The notes under the pieces were generated by a model. It was not told the DNA's origin. It did not search any database and saw only the letters and a list, made by a program, of their open reading frames with translations. A program made the position numbers and the translations under genes. This document shows positions 13,351 to 25,616 of a stretch of DNA of 64,000 bases, piece after piece. Position 1 is the first letter of the stretch, and each line of letters begins with the position of its first letter. The stretch comes from Antilocapra americana (lineage: Eukaryota > Chordata > Mammalia > Artiodactyla > Antilocapridae): assembly GCA_007570785.1 (NCBI GenBank), contig ML662442.1, positions 35,537,818 through 35,601,817 of the forward strand, read 5' to 3'.

Positions 13351-13432
13351 GCAAGCTGACAGCACTCTCCCTAATGCCTTCCTTATCTAAAGTGACCTTC
13401 TCTTTCTCTCTCTCTTGCTTTTCCTTCTACAG

Positions 13433-13549
13433 AAACAGCATGAGAGAGTAAGGGAACAGACGGAAGGAGTGAACGCATCTCTGAGGACATCTTCTGACTC
13501 ACTGATGATGCCACGGCTGACCCTTTCAGAACTTGATAGCATAATAAAG
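13433..13549 (+). CDS. LAMA4: LAMA4 exon 4 of window (coiled coil)
   Basis: 117 nt, phase 0 at both ends, residues 159-197: KQHERVREQTEGVNASLRT through LTLSELDSIIK. A long pyrimidine tract precedes ctacag, and the donor is gtaagg. It contains the sequon NAS. Its phase means skipping would keep frame. Confidence 0.96.
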
Positions 13550-13767
13550 GTAAGGACACATGTGACTTGTTCAGGTTAGTATTCATGGTAGGTTAGAACA
13601 TTAGCTCAATGTCAGAGAGGAGTAGTTGACTCCAATCTATCAAGTTAGGTGACATTGTGAAACTAAGATCAGGTAACTGAATTTTTCAGTTTCTTTCATT
13701 GTTCAGTTGCCACTAGCCACATATGGCTACTTAAGTTTTAAATTACTTAAAATGAAATAAAATTTAA

Positions 13768-14040
13768 GACTTCCCTGGTGGTCCAGCAATTAAGAGTCTA
13801 CCTGCTAATGCAGAGGACAGAGGTTCAATCCCTAGTCAGGAAGGATTCCACGTGCCGCAGAGCAGCTTAGCCCAAGCGCCACAATTGCTCTGAGCCTTCA
13901 TGCTGCATCTACTGCTGCAAGCTGCTCGCCTAGAGCCTGTGCTCTACAAGCAAAGAAGCCACCACAGTGAGAAGTGCTCACCTTGCAACTAGAGAAATCC
14001 CTCTTACAGCAAGGAAACCAAAAGTAAATACTTTTTAAAA
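13768..14040 (+). repeat. CHR-2 type SINE
   Basis: Starts 'gacttccctggtggtccag', has a tRNA-like 'ggttcaatccctagtcagg', and ends in the A-rich 'aaaagtaaatac' region. It is diverged. Confidence 0.85.
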
Positions 14041-14148
14041 AAAATTCCTCAGTCACATGAGCCGCAGCAGCACCACCTGCGGTTTTGGTGGCTGCCATTT
14101 TGGGCAGCACAGCCAATCACAGAAAGTTCTGTTGAAAGTGCAAATGTA

Positions 14149-16589
14149 CCACATTAACAAATTGAAAAATAAAAACCACATGATTATTTCAACTGATGCA
14201 GAGAAAGCCTTTGACAAAATTCAACATCCATTTATGATTAAAAAAAAAAACCTCCAAAAAGCAGGAGTAGAAGGAACATACCTCAACATAATAAAAGCTA
14301 TATATGACAGACTCACAGCAAACATTATCCTCAATGGTGAAAAATTGAAAGCATTTCCCCTAAAGTCAGGAATAAGACAAGGGTGCCCACTCTCACCACT
14401 ACTATTCAACATAGTTTTGGAAGTTTGGGCCACAGCAATCAGAGCAGAAAAAGAAATAAAAGGAATCCAGATTGGAAAATAAGAAGTAAAATTCTCACTG
14501 TTTGCAGACGACATGATCCTCTACATAGAAAGCCCTAAAGACTCCACCAGAAAATTATTAGAACTAATCAGTGAATATAGTAAAGTTTCAGGATATAAAA
14601 TCAACACACAGAAATCCCTTGCATTCCTATACACTAACAATGAGAAAACAGAAAGATAAATTAAGGAAACAATTCCATTCACCATCGAAACGAAAAAAAT
14701 AAAATACTTAGGAATATATCTACCTAAAGAAACAGAAGATCTATATATAGAAAACTATAAAACACTGATGAAAGAAATCAAAGAGGACACAAATAGATGG
14801 AGAAATATGCCATGTTCATGGATCGGAAGAATCAATATAGTGAAAATGAATATACAACCCAAAGCAATCTATAGATTCAGTGCAATTCCTATCAAGCTAC
14901 CAGCGGTCTTTTTCAGAGAACTAGAACAAATAATTTCACAACTTTTATGGAAATACAAAAAAACTTAAATAGCCAAAGCAATCTTGAGAAAGAAGAATGG
15001 AACTGGAGGAATCAACCTGCCTGACTTTAGGCTATTCTACAAAGCCACAGTCATCAAGACAGTATGGTTTTGGCACAAAGATGGAAATATAGATCAATGG
15101 AACAAAATAGAAAGCCCAGAGATAAATCTGTGCACCTGTGGACACCTTGTCTTTGACAAAGGAGGCAAGAATATACAATGGAGAAAAGACAATCTCTTTA
15201 ACAAGTGGTGCTGGGAAAACTGATCAACCACTTGTAAAAGAATGAAACTAGAACACTTTCTAACACCATACACAAAAATAAACTCAAAATGGATTAAAGA
15301 TCTAAACATAAGACCAGAAACTATAAAAGTCCTAGAGAAAAACAGGCAAAACACTCTCTGACATAAACCACAGCAGGATCCTCTATGACCCACCTCCCAG
15401 AATATTGGAAATAAAAGCAAAAATAAACAAATGGGACGTAATTAAAATTAAAGCTTCCGCACAACAAAGGAAACTAAAAACAAGATGAAAAGACATCCTT
15501 CAGAATGGGAGAAGATGATAGCAAACGAAGCAACAGACAAATAATTAATCTCAAAAATATACAAGCAACTCCTGCAGCTCAATTCCAGAAAAATAAACGA
15601 CCCAATCAAAAAGTGGGCCAAAGAACTAAACAGACATTTCTCCAAAGAAGACATACAGATGACTAACAAACACATGAAAAGATGCTCAACATCACACATT
15701 ATCAGCGAAATGCAAATCAAAACCACAATGAGGTACCATTTCACACCAGTCAGAATGGCTGCCATCCAAAAGTCTATAAGCAATAAATGCTGGAGAGGAT
15801 GTGGAGAAAAGGGAACCCTCTTACACTGTTGGTGGGAATGCAAACTAGTACAGCCACTATGGAGAACTGTGTGGAGATTCCTTAAAAAACTGGAAATATA
15901 ACTGCCATATGACTCAGCAATCCCGCTGCTGAGCATACACACCAAGGAAACCAGAACTGAAAGAGACACATGTACCCCAGTGTTCATCACTGCACTATTT
16001 ACAATAGCCAGGACATGGAAGCAACCTAGATGCCCATCAACTGAAGAATGGATAAGAAAGCTGTGGTACATATACACAATGGAATATTACTCAGCCATTA
16101 AAAAGAATACATTTGAATCAGTTCTAATGAGGTGGATGAAACTGTAGCCTATTATACAGAGTGAAGTAAGCCAGAAAGAAAAACAACAATACAGTATACT
16201 AACACATATATATGGAATTTAGAAAGATAGTAACGATAACCCTGTATGCAAGACAGCAAAAGAGATGCAGATATATAGAATAGTCTTTTGGACTCTGTGG
16301 GAGAGGGTGAGGCTGAGATGATATGGGAGAACAGCATTGAAACATGTTAATTATCATATGTGAAACTAACCGCCAGCCCAGGTTTGATGCATGATACAAG
16401 GGTACTCAGGGCTGGTGCACTGGGATGACCCAGAGAGATGGAGTCAGGGGGGATGTGGGAGGGGGGTTCTGGATGGGGAACACATGTACACCCATGGTGG
16501 ATTCATGTCAATGTATTGCAAAACCAACACAGTATTGTAAAGTAGAAAGTCTTTACTGAATTTGTTACAATAAAAATTTTTTAAAAAAA
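14149..16589 (+). mobile_element. 5'-truncated L1 with perfect 15-bp TSD
   Basis: Covers L1 ORF2 from the reverse transcriptase domain to the 3' UTR and A-rich end. The RT box FADD is read at 14501-14512. The reading frame is broken by an in-frame TAA at 14480-14482 just upstream, and by further stops (for example near 14655). The copy is therefore dead. The direct repeat 'gaaagtgcaaatgta' lies at 14134-14148 and 16590-16604 with no mismatch. The element is in the sense orientation of LAMA4. Confidence 0.95.
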
Positions 16590-17006
16590 GAAAGTGCAAA
16601 TGTAGATGCATCCTACTCACTTTTTACACATAAGTTGTATGTTTAATAAAGCTGGGATTCAAAATCAATGAAAGCCGCATTTTTTAAAAGTAGAAATTTT
16701 CCAATAAATGCAGTGAACCAAACTATCACTGAAGTACTCTTAGCTCATTTTTATTACCTTTAAAAGGATACTATCTTGAAGTCATCTGATCACCATCCTA
16801 TTTTTTGACAGTTTTAGCTTACTTTGTATCCCTACTCCCATCTGGTTCCTCAGTAACATCAAAACCCAGATGAATGAGTCTACTAGCTCTCAGACCTCCG
16901 ATTTATTTAACTTCTCCTGTCTGACAAGCTTTCCCTCCCCATCCACCTCTGTAATTCCTCGTATGACCAGACCCAGATCCCAGTATCAAGCACCTCCCTC
17001 CCTAAG

Positions 17007-17126
17007 CTTGGAGAAGGAAATGGCAACCAATTCAACTATTCTTTCCTGGAAAATTCCATGGACAGGGGAACCTGGCAGGCTGCAGTTCATGGGGTTGCAA
17101 AGAGTCGGATGCACCCGAGTACCCTA
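17007..17126 (+). repeat. Bov-tA 3' fragment
   Basis: 'ggagaaggaaatggcaacc' through 'caaagagtcggatgcaccc'. The tRNA-like head is missing. Confidence 0.8.
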
Positions 17127-17235
17127 AGCACCATCTCTTATTGCCCTTACTGTAGAATGTACACTCCAGAAACTCTCTAGCCACTCCAAACCTCCTCCAT
17201 CTCATTCGCCCTATTCCTTTCATAGTATTCCTTCC

Positions 17236-17296
17236 TTCAGTTCAGTCGCTCAGTTGTGTCCAACTCTTTGTGACCCTGTGGACTGCAGCACGAGCA
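17236..17296 (-). repeat. Bov-tA tail fragment
   Basis: Antisense tail: 'cagtcgctcagttgtgtcc' then 'tgtggactgcagc'. Confidence 0.7.
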
Positions 17297-18885
17297 GCCA
17301 AAATTAGCAGTATAATCATTCTTTGCAAACACCCTTTACTTCCATACATACTTCTTTCTCTATTATATTCACCTGAGAGTTCTAATCCTATAACCCAATA
17401 AACCTAAGTACCCTCAGCATCATGGCCACACCAGAGAAGCCAGTATGACTGGTGGGAAACCTGCCTACTGTCTGTCAGTCTGGCTGGTGAACTTGCTTCA
17501 TGCTTCACTGAAAATTAGGAACAATAGAAGAGAACTCCCTTCATTTTCGCTCCCCAAATCTACCAGTCTGCTTGCATGTGTATCCTACTTCTCCATTCCT
17601 TTCTGTTCTAATTAATGAAATGTCCCTTCTCTTGTTAAGAGTTCAGTCTCCCCACCTGTTTTCTGAATCCTACGCTTCCTCTGCTCAATAGTAGGGTTGC
17701 TGGGTTTCAGTCCATCAGCTTGTGCCCTCTCTCTTCTGCTTTGCTCAGTTCTTACTCTACTGAATCAGCACTGCCAACATAGAAACATACTCTAGTATCT
17801 CATATCTTTAAAAAATTTAAAAAAAAAAAACACCTCTCACATCCCCTCTGATCTCTGCACCATTACTCTGCTTCACAACAAAACATCTCAAGAGTTATAT
17901 ATATAGTTGCCATTTCCACCTTCCAGCCCCACACTGTCTACTGTGCTCAACCCATTTGGAGAAATTACTGATTGTCAGTGTTGGAGTCTCTGAGGGGAGT
18001 ATCAGTAAATGCTACCCATCTTCAGGACCTAGGTTCTAAAAAAGTTGAAAAATAGCAAATATGAAGATCAAGAATATCACCTTTATTTCAGCTAAATTGA
18101 GGTGTGGCTTATTAAAAGATCTCTTAGCCAAGTGGGATGGCTGATACTCAGTCCCAGAATTAGCAGGTCTGCCCACTGAAACTGCCAACACCACAAGGTT
18201 CATGAGGGTGCCCAGGGCAGCTTGCATTGTATGGAGGAGCACAGGAAAACCCAGCTTTCTGCTGGCAGCTGCTCCCCAGAGGTAGCAGTCTGGAGTTGAG
18301 CAGAGTCTATATAGTTACACCCCCAAATTTACCAATTAAATAAACCACTTCTCCTCTCAGAGCAGAGTGAGGAAAACGTACAAAGGTCACTAACTGAGTT
18401 CCAATCCAAGTTTATAGAGATGGAACATCACATTAGGAGCTCAAAAAAAGTGCTCCACACTAACATTTGGCTTATGTCTTCTAGATAAAAAAGAAAACTA
18501 AGTGACCAGCTGAGACTCAGATAGAGCTGAGGGGAGGAATTCGTATTGGTTTTGGAACAGTGACAGTGTTTAGAATCACTATGTTGAATGACCAGGAGAG
18601 AAAATTTCTTTTCAGCGTTGAGGGCCCAGCCAAGGCTGGAAGTATAGGTTTGTAGCAGTGTCCTATGTGTGATCTTTAGCCAAGATCATAGGTCCACAGT
18701 TGAACTGAAAATTAAGAGAGGTCACATCACAAGGTGACTGACTGCTCAGTGAGAGTAGTCAGCACAGGAAATGCAGGTGAGAACTGAATGATAACCATGA
18801 GATGTAGTAGCTCAGAAATCATTAAGTAAATTTCTGTGTTGGTAGAGCAGTAAGGTAAAAAACCAGACTGGAATAAGTAGGAAGC

Positions 18886-19395
18886 TGTGGTACATATACA
18901 CAATGGAATATTACTCAGCCATAAAAGAGAATACATTTGAAGCAGTTCTACTGAGGTGGATGAAACTGGAGCCTATTATACAGAGTGAAGTAAGCCAGAA
19001 GGAAAAACATCAATACAGTATACTTACGCATATATATGGAATTTAGAAAGATGGTAACGATAACCCTGTAAGCAAGACAGCAAAAGGGACACAGATGTAT
19101 ACAACAGTCTTTTGGACTCTATGGAAGAGGGCAAGGGTGGGATGATATGGGAGAACGGCATTGAAACATGTAAATTATCATATGCAAAATCAGTTGTCAG
19201 CCCAGGTTTGATGCTAGATACAGGGTGCTCAGGGCTGGTGCACCGGGATGACCAAGAGAGAGGGAATTGGGAGGGAGGTGGGAGGGGGGGTTCTGGAAGG
19301 GGAACACATGTATACCCATGGCAGATTCATGTCAGTGTATGGCAAAACCAACATGATAATGCAAAGAAAAATAAACAAATAAAATTTAAAAAAAT
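18886..19395 (+). mobile_element. L1 3' end, sense
   Basis: Begins 'aagctgtggtacatatac' and runs through the L1 3' UTR to an A-rich end at about 19375-19400. It parallels the last 510 bases of the 14149-16589 copy with scattered differences. No clear TSD was found. Confidence 0.88.
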
Positions 19396-19608
19396 AATAA
19401 AATGATGAACTAGAGATAGCATGTATAAACACTATTTGCAGAGGGGTTCTATTTTGCTATGAAATGATTAAAATTAGGGAGAAGTGAGGACAGTGAAGCA
19501 TTTCTATTTAGTTTAGTTTTCTTTTTAGACGAGAGCATGTCTAAAATCAGTAGAGAAGGAACTGAAGATGCAAATAGGTAAATATCTATGTATATAGTCT
19601 TTTAGACT

Positions 19609-19815
19609 TCCCTGGTGGCTCAGCCATAAACAATCTACCTGCAGTGCAGGCAATGCGGGTTTGATCCTTGTGTAGGGAAGATCCCCTAGAGGAGGGCATA
19701 GCAACCCACTCCAGTATTCTTGCCTGGAGAATCCCATGGACAGAGGAGCCTCGTAGACTGCATTCCATAGGGTCACAAAGAGTCGGACACAATTAAATCA
19801 ACTAAACATGCATGC
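19609..19815 (+). repeat. Bov-tA SINE with TSD
   Basis: Full-length SINE ('ccctggtggctcagccataa' to 'gagtcggacacaatt'). It is flanked by 'atag(t/c)cttttagact' at 19594-19608 and 19816-19830, a target-site duplication with one mismatch. Confidence 0.9.
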
Positions 19816-19955
19816 ATAGCCTTTTAGACTCTTCTGGATCTGGCCTGAAGCTTACTGAACTTCACAGTAAGGAGGAATAGAGATTATCTTTGGTGCTCCC
19901 TAGGAAAAATATTTTAAGTCTGTCTAAATTCAGTTTTTTTCAATATTTTCTTTAG

Positions 19956-20104
19956 AATGCATCAGGGATTTATGCCGAAATAGATGGAGCCAAAAATGAA
20001 CTTCAAAGAAAACTATCCAACCTGAGCAACCTCAGTCATGATTTAGTTCAGGAAGCTGTTGACCATGCACGGAACCTTCAGCAAGAGGCTGATGAGTTGA
20101 GCAG
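19956..20104 (+). CDS. LAMA4: LAMA4 exon 5 of window (coiled coil)
   Basis: 149 nt, residues 198-246 plus two bases: NASGIYAEIDGAKNELQ through NLQQEADELS. The acceptor is tctttag and the donor gtaata. It carries sequons NAS at 198 and the pair NLS-NLS at 219 and 222. The leucine-rich heptads fit domain I of the coiled coil. Confidence 0.96.
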
Positions 20105-21146
20105 GTAATACCTTGGTTTTAAGAATGCCGACATCTCCAGGCTGAGTAACTTATTTTTGTTCACTTTCACGTGACAGGGTTGCTGGGATACAGTGTTAGG
20201 AGTTTGTTTTTAGGGTCGGGTTTGCGTGTTTGTCTGTTTGTTGGTTGGCCGGTTTGAGAACCAGTTGTTTACTGAAATTGCTCTGGGGAGAAAGTTTTTC
20301 AGTTTTAAAAAATTTGTCAGATTAGATACCTGTGTTGTAGGCGGGGTAGCTCTGTTCCACAATTAATAGGGTAATCTAACACATTTTAGTTAGGGATATA
20401 ACTGCTGCACAAAATATTATCAGGTAAATCAGATCCCTCTGCAGGGTCTAACTCTGCCGTCATGTCAAAGACAGCGTGAGCTTTGCATACCCAGGTGTCT
20501 TAAGTAAAGCTGGTAGGAACTTGACAACATAAGGGACTTGTGTCAATCCTCTAGGTGCTCCACGGTACCCAACAGGAACTGTTTTATTTCAACACTTGTT
20601 AAGAGAACATTGGTTGATGGTTTTCCTCACAGTACCTAGAAGAGAGTCGTAAGCATTCATTTAATGTTAATTGAAATTATCTAAAAGATTGGAATTTAAT
20701 TCATGATCCTGAAAAAAATAGGTAAATAACAAGATCATTGAAAAGAAAGATTGCAAATCTGGCAGTTAGAAGCAAGGATTGGTAAAGGTCATGAATTAAA
20801 TAAGAATCAGCATTCACTTCTGTTCAAAACTAAATCACCTTTTTTTTTCTGATTGCCAAAATTTTCAAATATCCTTCCAAGTCTCCCAAGAAGAGAGGGC
20901 AGGGTTGAAGTGGGGATGGATAGATCATGGGTCATAGATCATGGTAAAATCTTGGTGTGTGAGATTGGTGTTGTATACAGCTCAGTGTCATGTTCCCAGG
21001 AAATGGGCTTTTTATCAAGCCAGTCAAATGGAACTTGGAGAAAATGCTGGCTTTGGTAATAACTGTATTGGTAGGTTATTGTTTTTGAGATGAATTTTAT
21101 GGCTGTCTTCATCATTCTTTTGTCATTTAATAACTACAGCTGTTTG

Positions 21147-21352
21147 GGAGTTCCCTGTTGGCTCAAATGGTAAAGAATCTGCCAGCAATGCAAGAGACCT
21201 GGATTCGATCCCTGGGTTGGGAAGAACCCCTAAAGAAGGGACTGGAAACCCAATCCAGTATTCTTGCCTGGGAAATTCCATGGACAGAGAAGCGTGGCAG
21301 GCTACAGTTCATGGGGTCACAAAGAGTCAGACACCACTGAGCAACTAACAGC
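21147..21352 (+). repeat. Bov-tA SINE
   Basis: 'gagttccctgttggctcaa' to 'gagtcagacaccactgagc'. Full length, moderately diverged. Confidence 0.88.
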
Positions 21353-21644
21353 TCATTGAATAGGATACCAACACAAACCTTAAATGTCACCCTGCAGCAA
21401 ACCGAGTTCTTGCTAGAACTTCTAAGGAAGTAACCCCAAGCTGTACATGAAACATAACCAGAAAACCAATCACCTTGAAGTCTCCTTCTTATGTTTAGCA
21501 TATTTCTACATATATTCAGGACAACATCCAAATTTACAGATGTCTTCCTTTCAAAATGTGAATATTCTTCAACTTCTATCTGGTATACCCAGTAGATTTG
21601 CATTTTTTGTCTCAAACAGAAATACATATAATTCATCAAGGTGA

Positions 21645-21806
21645 GGGCTTCCCTGGTGGCTCAGATGGTAAAGCGTCTGCCTGCATTGCGGGAGACCCAA
21701 GTTCAATCCCTGGGTTGGGACGATCCCCTAGAGAAGGAAATGGCAACCCACTCCAGTACTTTTGCCTGGAAAATTCCATGGATGAAGGAGCCTGGTAGGC
21801 TACATC
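21645..21806 (+). repeat. Bov-tA SINE, 3' truncated
   Basis: Well-preserved head 'gggcttccctggtggctcag' through 'gcctggtaggctac'. The usual 'agtccatggggtcgcaaag' tail is missing, and the element stops abruptly into unique sequence. Confidence 0.88.
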
Positions 21807-22759
21807 AAGAAGCTTCCATTTCAAAAGCACATTTTTATTTTGTATATTGATATAGTATCTGTTTTGTGCCTAGTAATGAAAACAAAGGAATAAAGGCTTT
21901 TTGTTTCAAGTTCTTAGGTATATCTGCTCAGGAACTCTAGCCAGCAGAATTTTTAAATATTTAAAATATTGGTAACATCTTATACCTTTTCTACATTTCT
22001 TTTAAAACTGCCTCAGATTTTACTCTCTTTTCCATTTTTAAGAGCAGTGAGTTATAGGGAGATATTAAGTAGCAAGCATTTGAATCAGAATTACCTCTGC
22101 AGAGCAAGGCTGCAATATAATTTTCATGGACTCTAAAAAATTTTTAATTATATGTCATGACTACCTTGATATAAAGGCAAATGTAAGAGTTACTGTTATA
22201 CTCATTTTTTTCTTCTGAGTTCAAAACAAAAAAAAATTTAACATGAAAACATCTTTGTGGGCCCTTAGTGTGCCTAACAGATACCAGCCCTATTGTAGAG
22301 GAGCCAGGATGATGGTGAACTTGGACAAAAGAGAAGGGAGTTGCCGAGGAAATACAGAGGAAGTCTCTCTGAGCCTAAGCCGATGTGCAGAGACTGAAAC
22401 TGGGTGACGGAGGCTGAGAAACAATTAGCTGAGCTCAGTAGGTCCGGGTGGTGTGAAGAGAGGAGCCAGTGTAGTGGCTGTAGTGTCGTGTAGATCACAT
22501 CACAGTGACTCTTCTGCGAAGTTATTGATGAATAAAGTGATACTAGTCATCAGTATCCAGAGTTGGGGGGAAAAAGATGGAACTGGTGGGTTTAAGACTG
22601 AATAAAATTAAGACAGAGGGTTTAGGATGGGCTGCGGAAGTGAGGGTGGAGTTCATAGTATAGAGGAAGAAGAAGAATTTGTCAGTAATATGAATTACTA
22701 TGTGGATACCCATACAGTTTGAAATTTCCATTTAGGAAATAGTTTTAAGTGTAATAATA

Positions 22760-22880
22760 AGCCCTGAGATTCGCTAGATGCCAGGCACGGTACCAAGCAC
22801 TAAACATGTTTTATCCCTGTTGGACCTCACTTCAATCCTTTGAGGCACATATTGTTCTCAACCTCTACATGGAGGTGTCT
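22760..22880 (+). repeat. MIR-like relic split by a SINE
   Basis: 'gatgccaggcacggtaccaa', 'taaacatgttttatccc' and 'gaggcacatattgttctcaa' follow the order of the MIR consensus. The younger Bov-tA dimer sits at its 3' side. Confidence 0.6.
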
Positions 22881-22891
22881 AGTGCATGATG

Positions 22892-23208
22892 TACTGTGCT
22901 GTGCTTAGTCACTCAGTCCTGTCTGACTCTTTGTGACCCCATGGACTGTAGCCCTCCAAGCTCCTCTGTCCATGAGGATTCTCTAGGCAAGAATACTGCA
23001 GTGGGTTGCCATGTCCTCCTCCAGGAATCAAGCCCAGGTCTCCCTCTGCAAGTGGATTCTTTACCATCTGAGCCACCAGGGAAGCCCAGGAATACTGGAA
23101 TGGGTAGCCTATCCCTTCTCCAAGGAACTTCCCGACCCAGGAATCGAACCAGGGTCTCATGCATTATAGGCAGATTCTTTTCCTGCTGAGCTACCAGGGA
23201 AGCCCCCC
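22892..23208 (-). repeat. Bov-tA dimer with 11-bp TSD
   Basis: Two antisense Bov-tA units in tandem (the 'ctgagccaccagggaagccc' head occurs near 23070 and a variant near 23187). The pair is flanked by identical 'agtgcatgatg' at 22881-22891 and 23209-23219, so it inserted as one unit. Confidence 0.92.
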
Positions 23209-23339
23209 AGTGCATGATGGGTATCAGTAAGTATTAGAGGAACCTTACAGGACTCAGAGAGACAAAGGCAGAGAAAGTGGTGTAAGAATCAAGGTGATTG
23301 TGAGGTGGGGCTCTGCACTTAAGGGGAGCCTTAGGAATG

Positions 23340-23515
23340 AGACAGACCTTAACCATGTTTGCCCTGGGCAAGCTATGCACCCCTCCTCGGAGCCTCAGCA
23401 ACTTTTATGGGAAAAGAATAACAATGTCAACTTCACAGGTGTGGTAAGATGTATATGGAATGGGGGCTGACCCAGTATCTGCATGTGATGCTCAATACAC
23501 ATTATAACCCTTCTT
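23340..23515 (-). repeat. MIR-like relic
   Basis: 'gccctgggcaagctatgcac', then a 'gcctcagcaacttttatggg' type block and 'gatgctcaatacac', as in an antisense MIR. Very diverged. Confidence 0.45.
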
Positions 23516-24084
23516 CAAGAAATATGTCATCTGTTACATAAAGAAAAGAAATAAGATTGAATAAATGGAGTGAAACTAGCTAATATTTATTAATAACACC
23601 ATGCTGAGGTTATGCACCCTCTCTGAGAGTCTTACCTTCTTTGACAGGAAGGGAATAACAGTGCTGATTCGGGTAAGCAGTAGGTGGGGATGAATGTGGG
23701 TTCACTCCTCTGCCTGACACCACCTCATAAACAAGCTCTTGCTTGAAGAGGTGCAGATGCTGTTTTTAAAATCAGCATTTCCTTTCCCTGAGGCTGTTGC
23801 CAGGCAGGCAGTTGCCAAGGAGCCAAAATAAGGTGAAGTCTTGAAAGAACTAAAAGCAGAGGAATGGGGAGACAGTGTCGCTCTAGGAAAGGCCGCAAGG
23901 TGGGAGTGGGGGCAGTGAAGGGGTAAGGAGGGGGCGTGTGGGGGAACACTGCCGAGCAAGGTAACTTTAAAAAACCAAAAGGAAGTGTCTGTAGTCCTGA
24001 AAGTATTCTAATCAGACCCTAAAAATGGCCCTATTTCCCAAGGAGGTAAAAAGGGGCAATAATGCCAGATTTGTTCATTAACAG

Positions 24085-24226
24085 GAATTTGCACAGTTCA
24101 GATATGAATGGATTGGTACAGAAGGCTTTGGATGCTTCAAACGTCTATGAAAATATTGCCAATTATGTTAATGAAGCCAATGAAACAGCAGAACAGGCTT
24201 TGAACATAACTGATCGGATTTATGAT
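24085..24226 (+). CDS. LAMA4: LAMA4 exon 6 of window (coiled coil)
   Basis: 142 nt, residues 247-294: (R)NLHSSDMNGLVQKALDAS through LNITDRIYD. The acceptor is ttaacag and the donor gtgagt. Sequons NET (279) and NIT (287) are present. Confidence 0.96.
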
Positions 24227-24918
24227 GTGAGTATTCCCTTATTTTAACAGTCATTTTTATATCAATATGTTGCCTTTTCCTGGCTTATGACTTAGTTTCC
24301 TAATGTCATCTCTTGAGCTTCCAATGTAATACAAATGGCAGAAAGAGAAGCAGAGCTGAGAAAAGACCATTTAATTTATGTTATGAATGCTTCAGTAGTA
24401 TAGGTTCTTCAGATATGTCATACTCCAGTCAGCAAATGCCAGTTCCTTTCACATAAGCTTTTTTAAACCAAAGTCCCTGAATAAAAGATATCGAAGACTA
24501 GTTCCTGCTGATATAGAAGATTGTTGTTGTTGAGTTGCTCAGTCGTGTCTGACTGTTTATGACTCCTTGGACTGCAGTACGCCAGTAGAGAAGATACTTT
24601 ATGCATATATTCAGATTTCCTCAACTCAAAAACATTGTATATTCAACAGCTTCTTCGTGACAAGCACGTTGGTGGGGCCTTGGCCAGGCATTGTTCTGAG
24701 TTCACTGAATTTTCTTCAAAAACAATTTATCTTGTAAATATCAAATATATTATTTTCTCATGTTTACATTTGACTTTAATTTCAAACTATGAAAATGAAG
24801 CTGTATGAATTTTGTTTGGTGTTTAGCAGATAGAGTGTAAAGCATTTAAATCCTAGAACAATGAAAATTTGATTTCTTTTGCTGTCATTCTTACTTTTTC
24901 TCTCCGATTCCTTTGTAG
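24227..24918 (+). other. LAMA4: LAMA4 intron
   Basis: Short intron. It holds a 70-bp antisense SINE tail at about 24521-24590 and otherwise nothing recognisable. Confidence 0.75.
24521..24590 (-). repeat. Bov-tA or BovB tail fragment
   Basis: 'gttgctcagtcgtgtctgac' followed by 'ccttggactgcagtacg'. Only the shared tail of the Bov-tA/BovB family remains. Confidence 0.65.
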
Positions 24919-25015
24919 GCTGTGAGTGGGATTGATACACAGATCATTTACCATAAAGATGAGAGTGAGAACCTCCTCAATCAAGCCAGAGAGCTCCAAG
25001 CAAGGGCAGAGTCTA
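24919..25015 (+). CDS. LAMA4: LAMA4 exon 7 of window (coiled coil)
   Basis: 97 nt, residues 295-326 plus one base: AVSGIDTQIIYHKDESEN through ELQARAES. The acceptor is ttgtag and the donor gtaaat. Identical or nearly so to what I recall of human LAMA4. Confidence 0.96.
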
Positions 25016-25440
25016 GTAAATATCTTCACTTTCCTGTCTGCCTTCTGATTTGTAGCTGCTTCCCTCCTTTCACACAGTGTTTCTGCATGTAAACAGAGGT
25101 TTCAAAGTTCTAGAAACAGAAAGAAGAAATTCTGTTTCATCTGAATATTGCCTTAATAGTTCCTGCTCAAGTCAAGGTATAAAAAAAGCAGCTATTAGAT
25201 ACTTTAAAATAAACGGTGGTTTTAAAAAATTTCCATGTAGTAAAATTACATGGAAACATATAGTTATCCAACATATAGTAGATATTCTTGCTAATCAAAA
25301 AGGCTAATTAGTAGAAACTTGCTATAAATACCAATTTTCAGGGAGTTATTACCATAAAATAAGCTTCACCCTAAAATTATATCACACATAATGTAACCTT
25401 TCTTGAAGAATTCAGAGGCCCTTTAAAACTTTACCATGAA

Positions 25441-25616
25441 GGGGGTCTTCTCTGGTGGTCCAGTGGCTAAGACTATGCCCACAGTGCTGGGGGGAGGGAG
25501 GCAGGTTTGATCCCTGGTCTGGGAACTAGATCCCACATGCCACAACTAAAAGATCCTGAATGCTGCAACAAAGACCTGGTGCTGCCAAATAAAGAAATAA
25601 AAATAAATATTCAAAT
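25441..25616 (+). repeat. CHR-2 type SINE with TSD
   Basis: Internally shortened SINE ('cttctctggtggtccagtgg' to 'aataaagaaataaaaataaa'). It is bordered by 'tttaccatgaa' at 25430-25440 and 25617-25627, a perfect duplication. An unusual G-rich insert lies near 25490. Confidence 0.88.

Larger units (their letters stand above)
8790..13432 (+). other. LAMA4: LAMA4 intron
   Basis: Holds an L1 3' end with a nested SINE scrap (11391-12478), a CHR-2 SINE (12490-12836) and a MIR relic near 13190-13350. Nothing is recognised in 8790-11370. Confidence 0.75.
13550..19955 (+). other. LAMA4: LAMA4 intron
   Basis: The most heavily invaded intron in the 5' half: a CHR-2 SINE, a 2.4-kb L1, SINE scraps, a second L1 3' end and a Bov-tA. 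The stretch 17300-18880 shows nothing recognisable beyond an A-run near 17820. Confidence 0.75.
20105..24084 (+). other. LAMA4: LAMA4 intron
   Basis: Two Bov-tA SINEs (21147-21352 and 21645-21806), a Bov-tA dimer set in a MIR relic (22760-23208) and another MIR-like stretch. Nothing is recognised in 20200-21100, 21830-22740 and 23530-24060. Confidence 0.75.

Noticed and set aside
14057..14482. A 141-codon frame with reverse-transcriptase similarity that might suggest a retron or novel RT system
   Set aside because: It is the broken ORF2 of a 5'-truncated L1 with A-rich end and TSD. Its first codons are not even part of the element.
21158..21340. Recurrent short frames such as AQMVKNLPAMQETW and related SLVAQMVK peptides at many sites
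   Set aside because: These are translations of Bov-tA SINE copies in either orientation.
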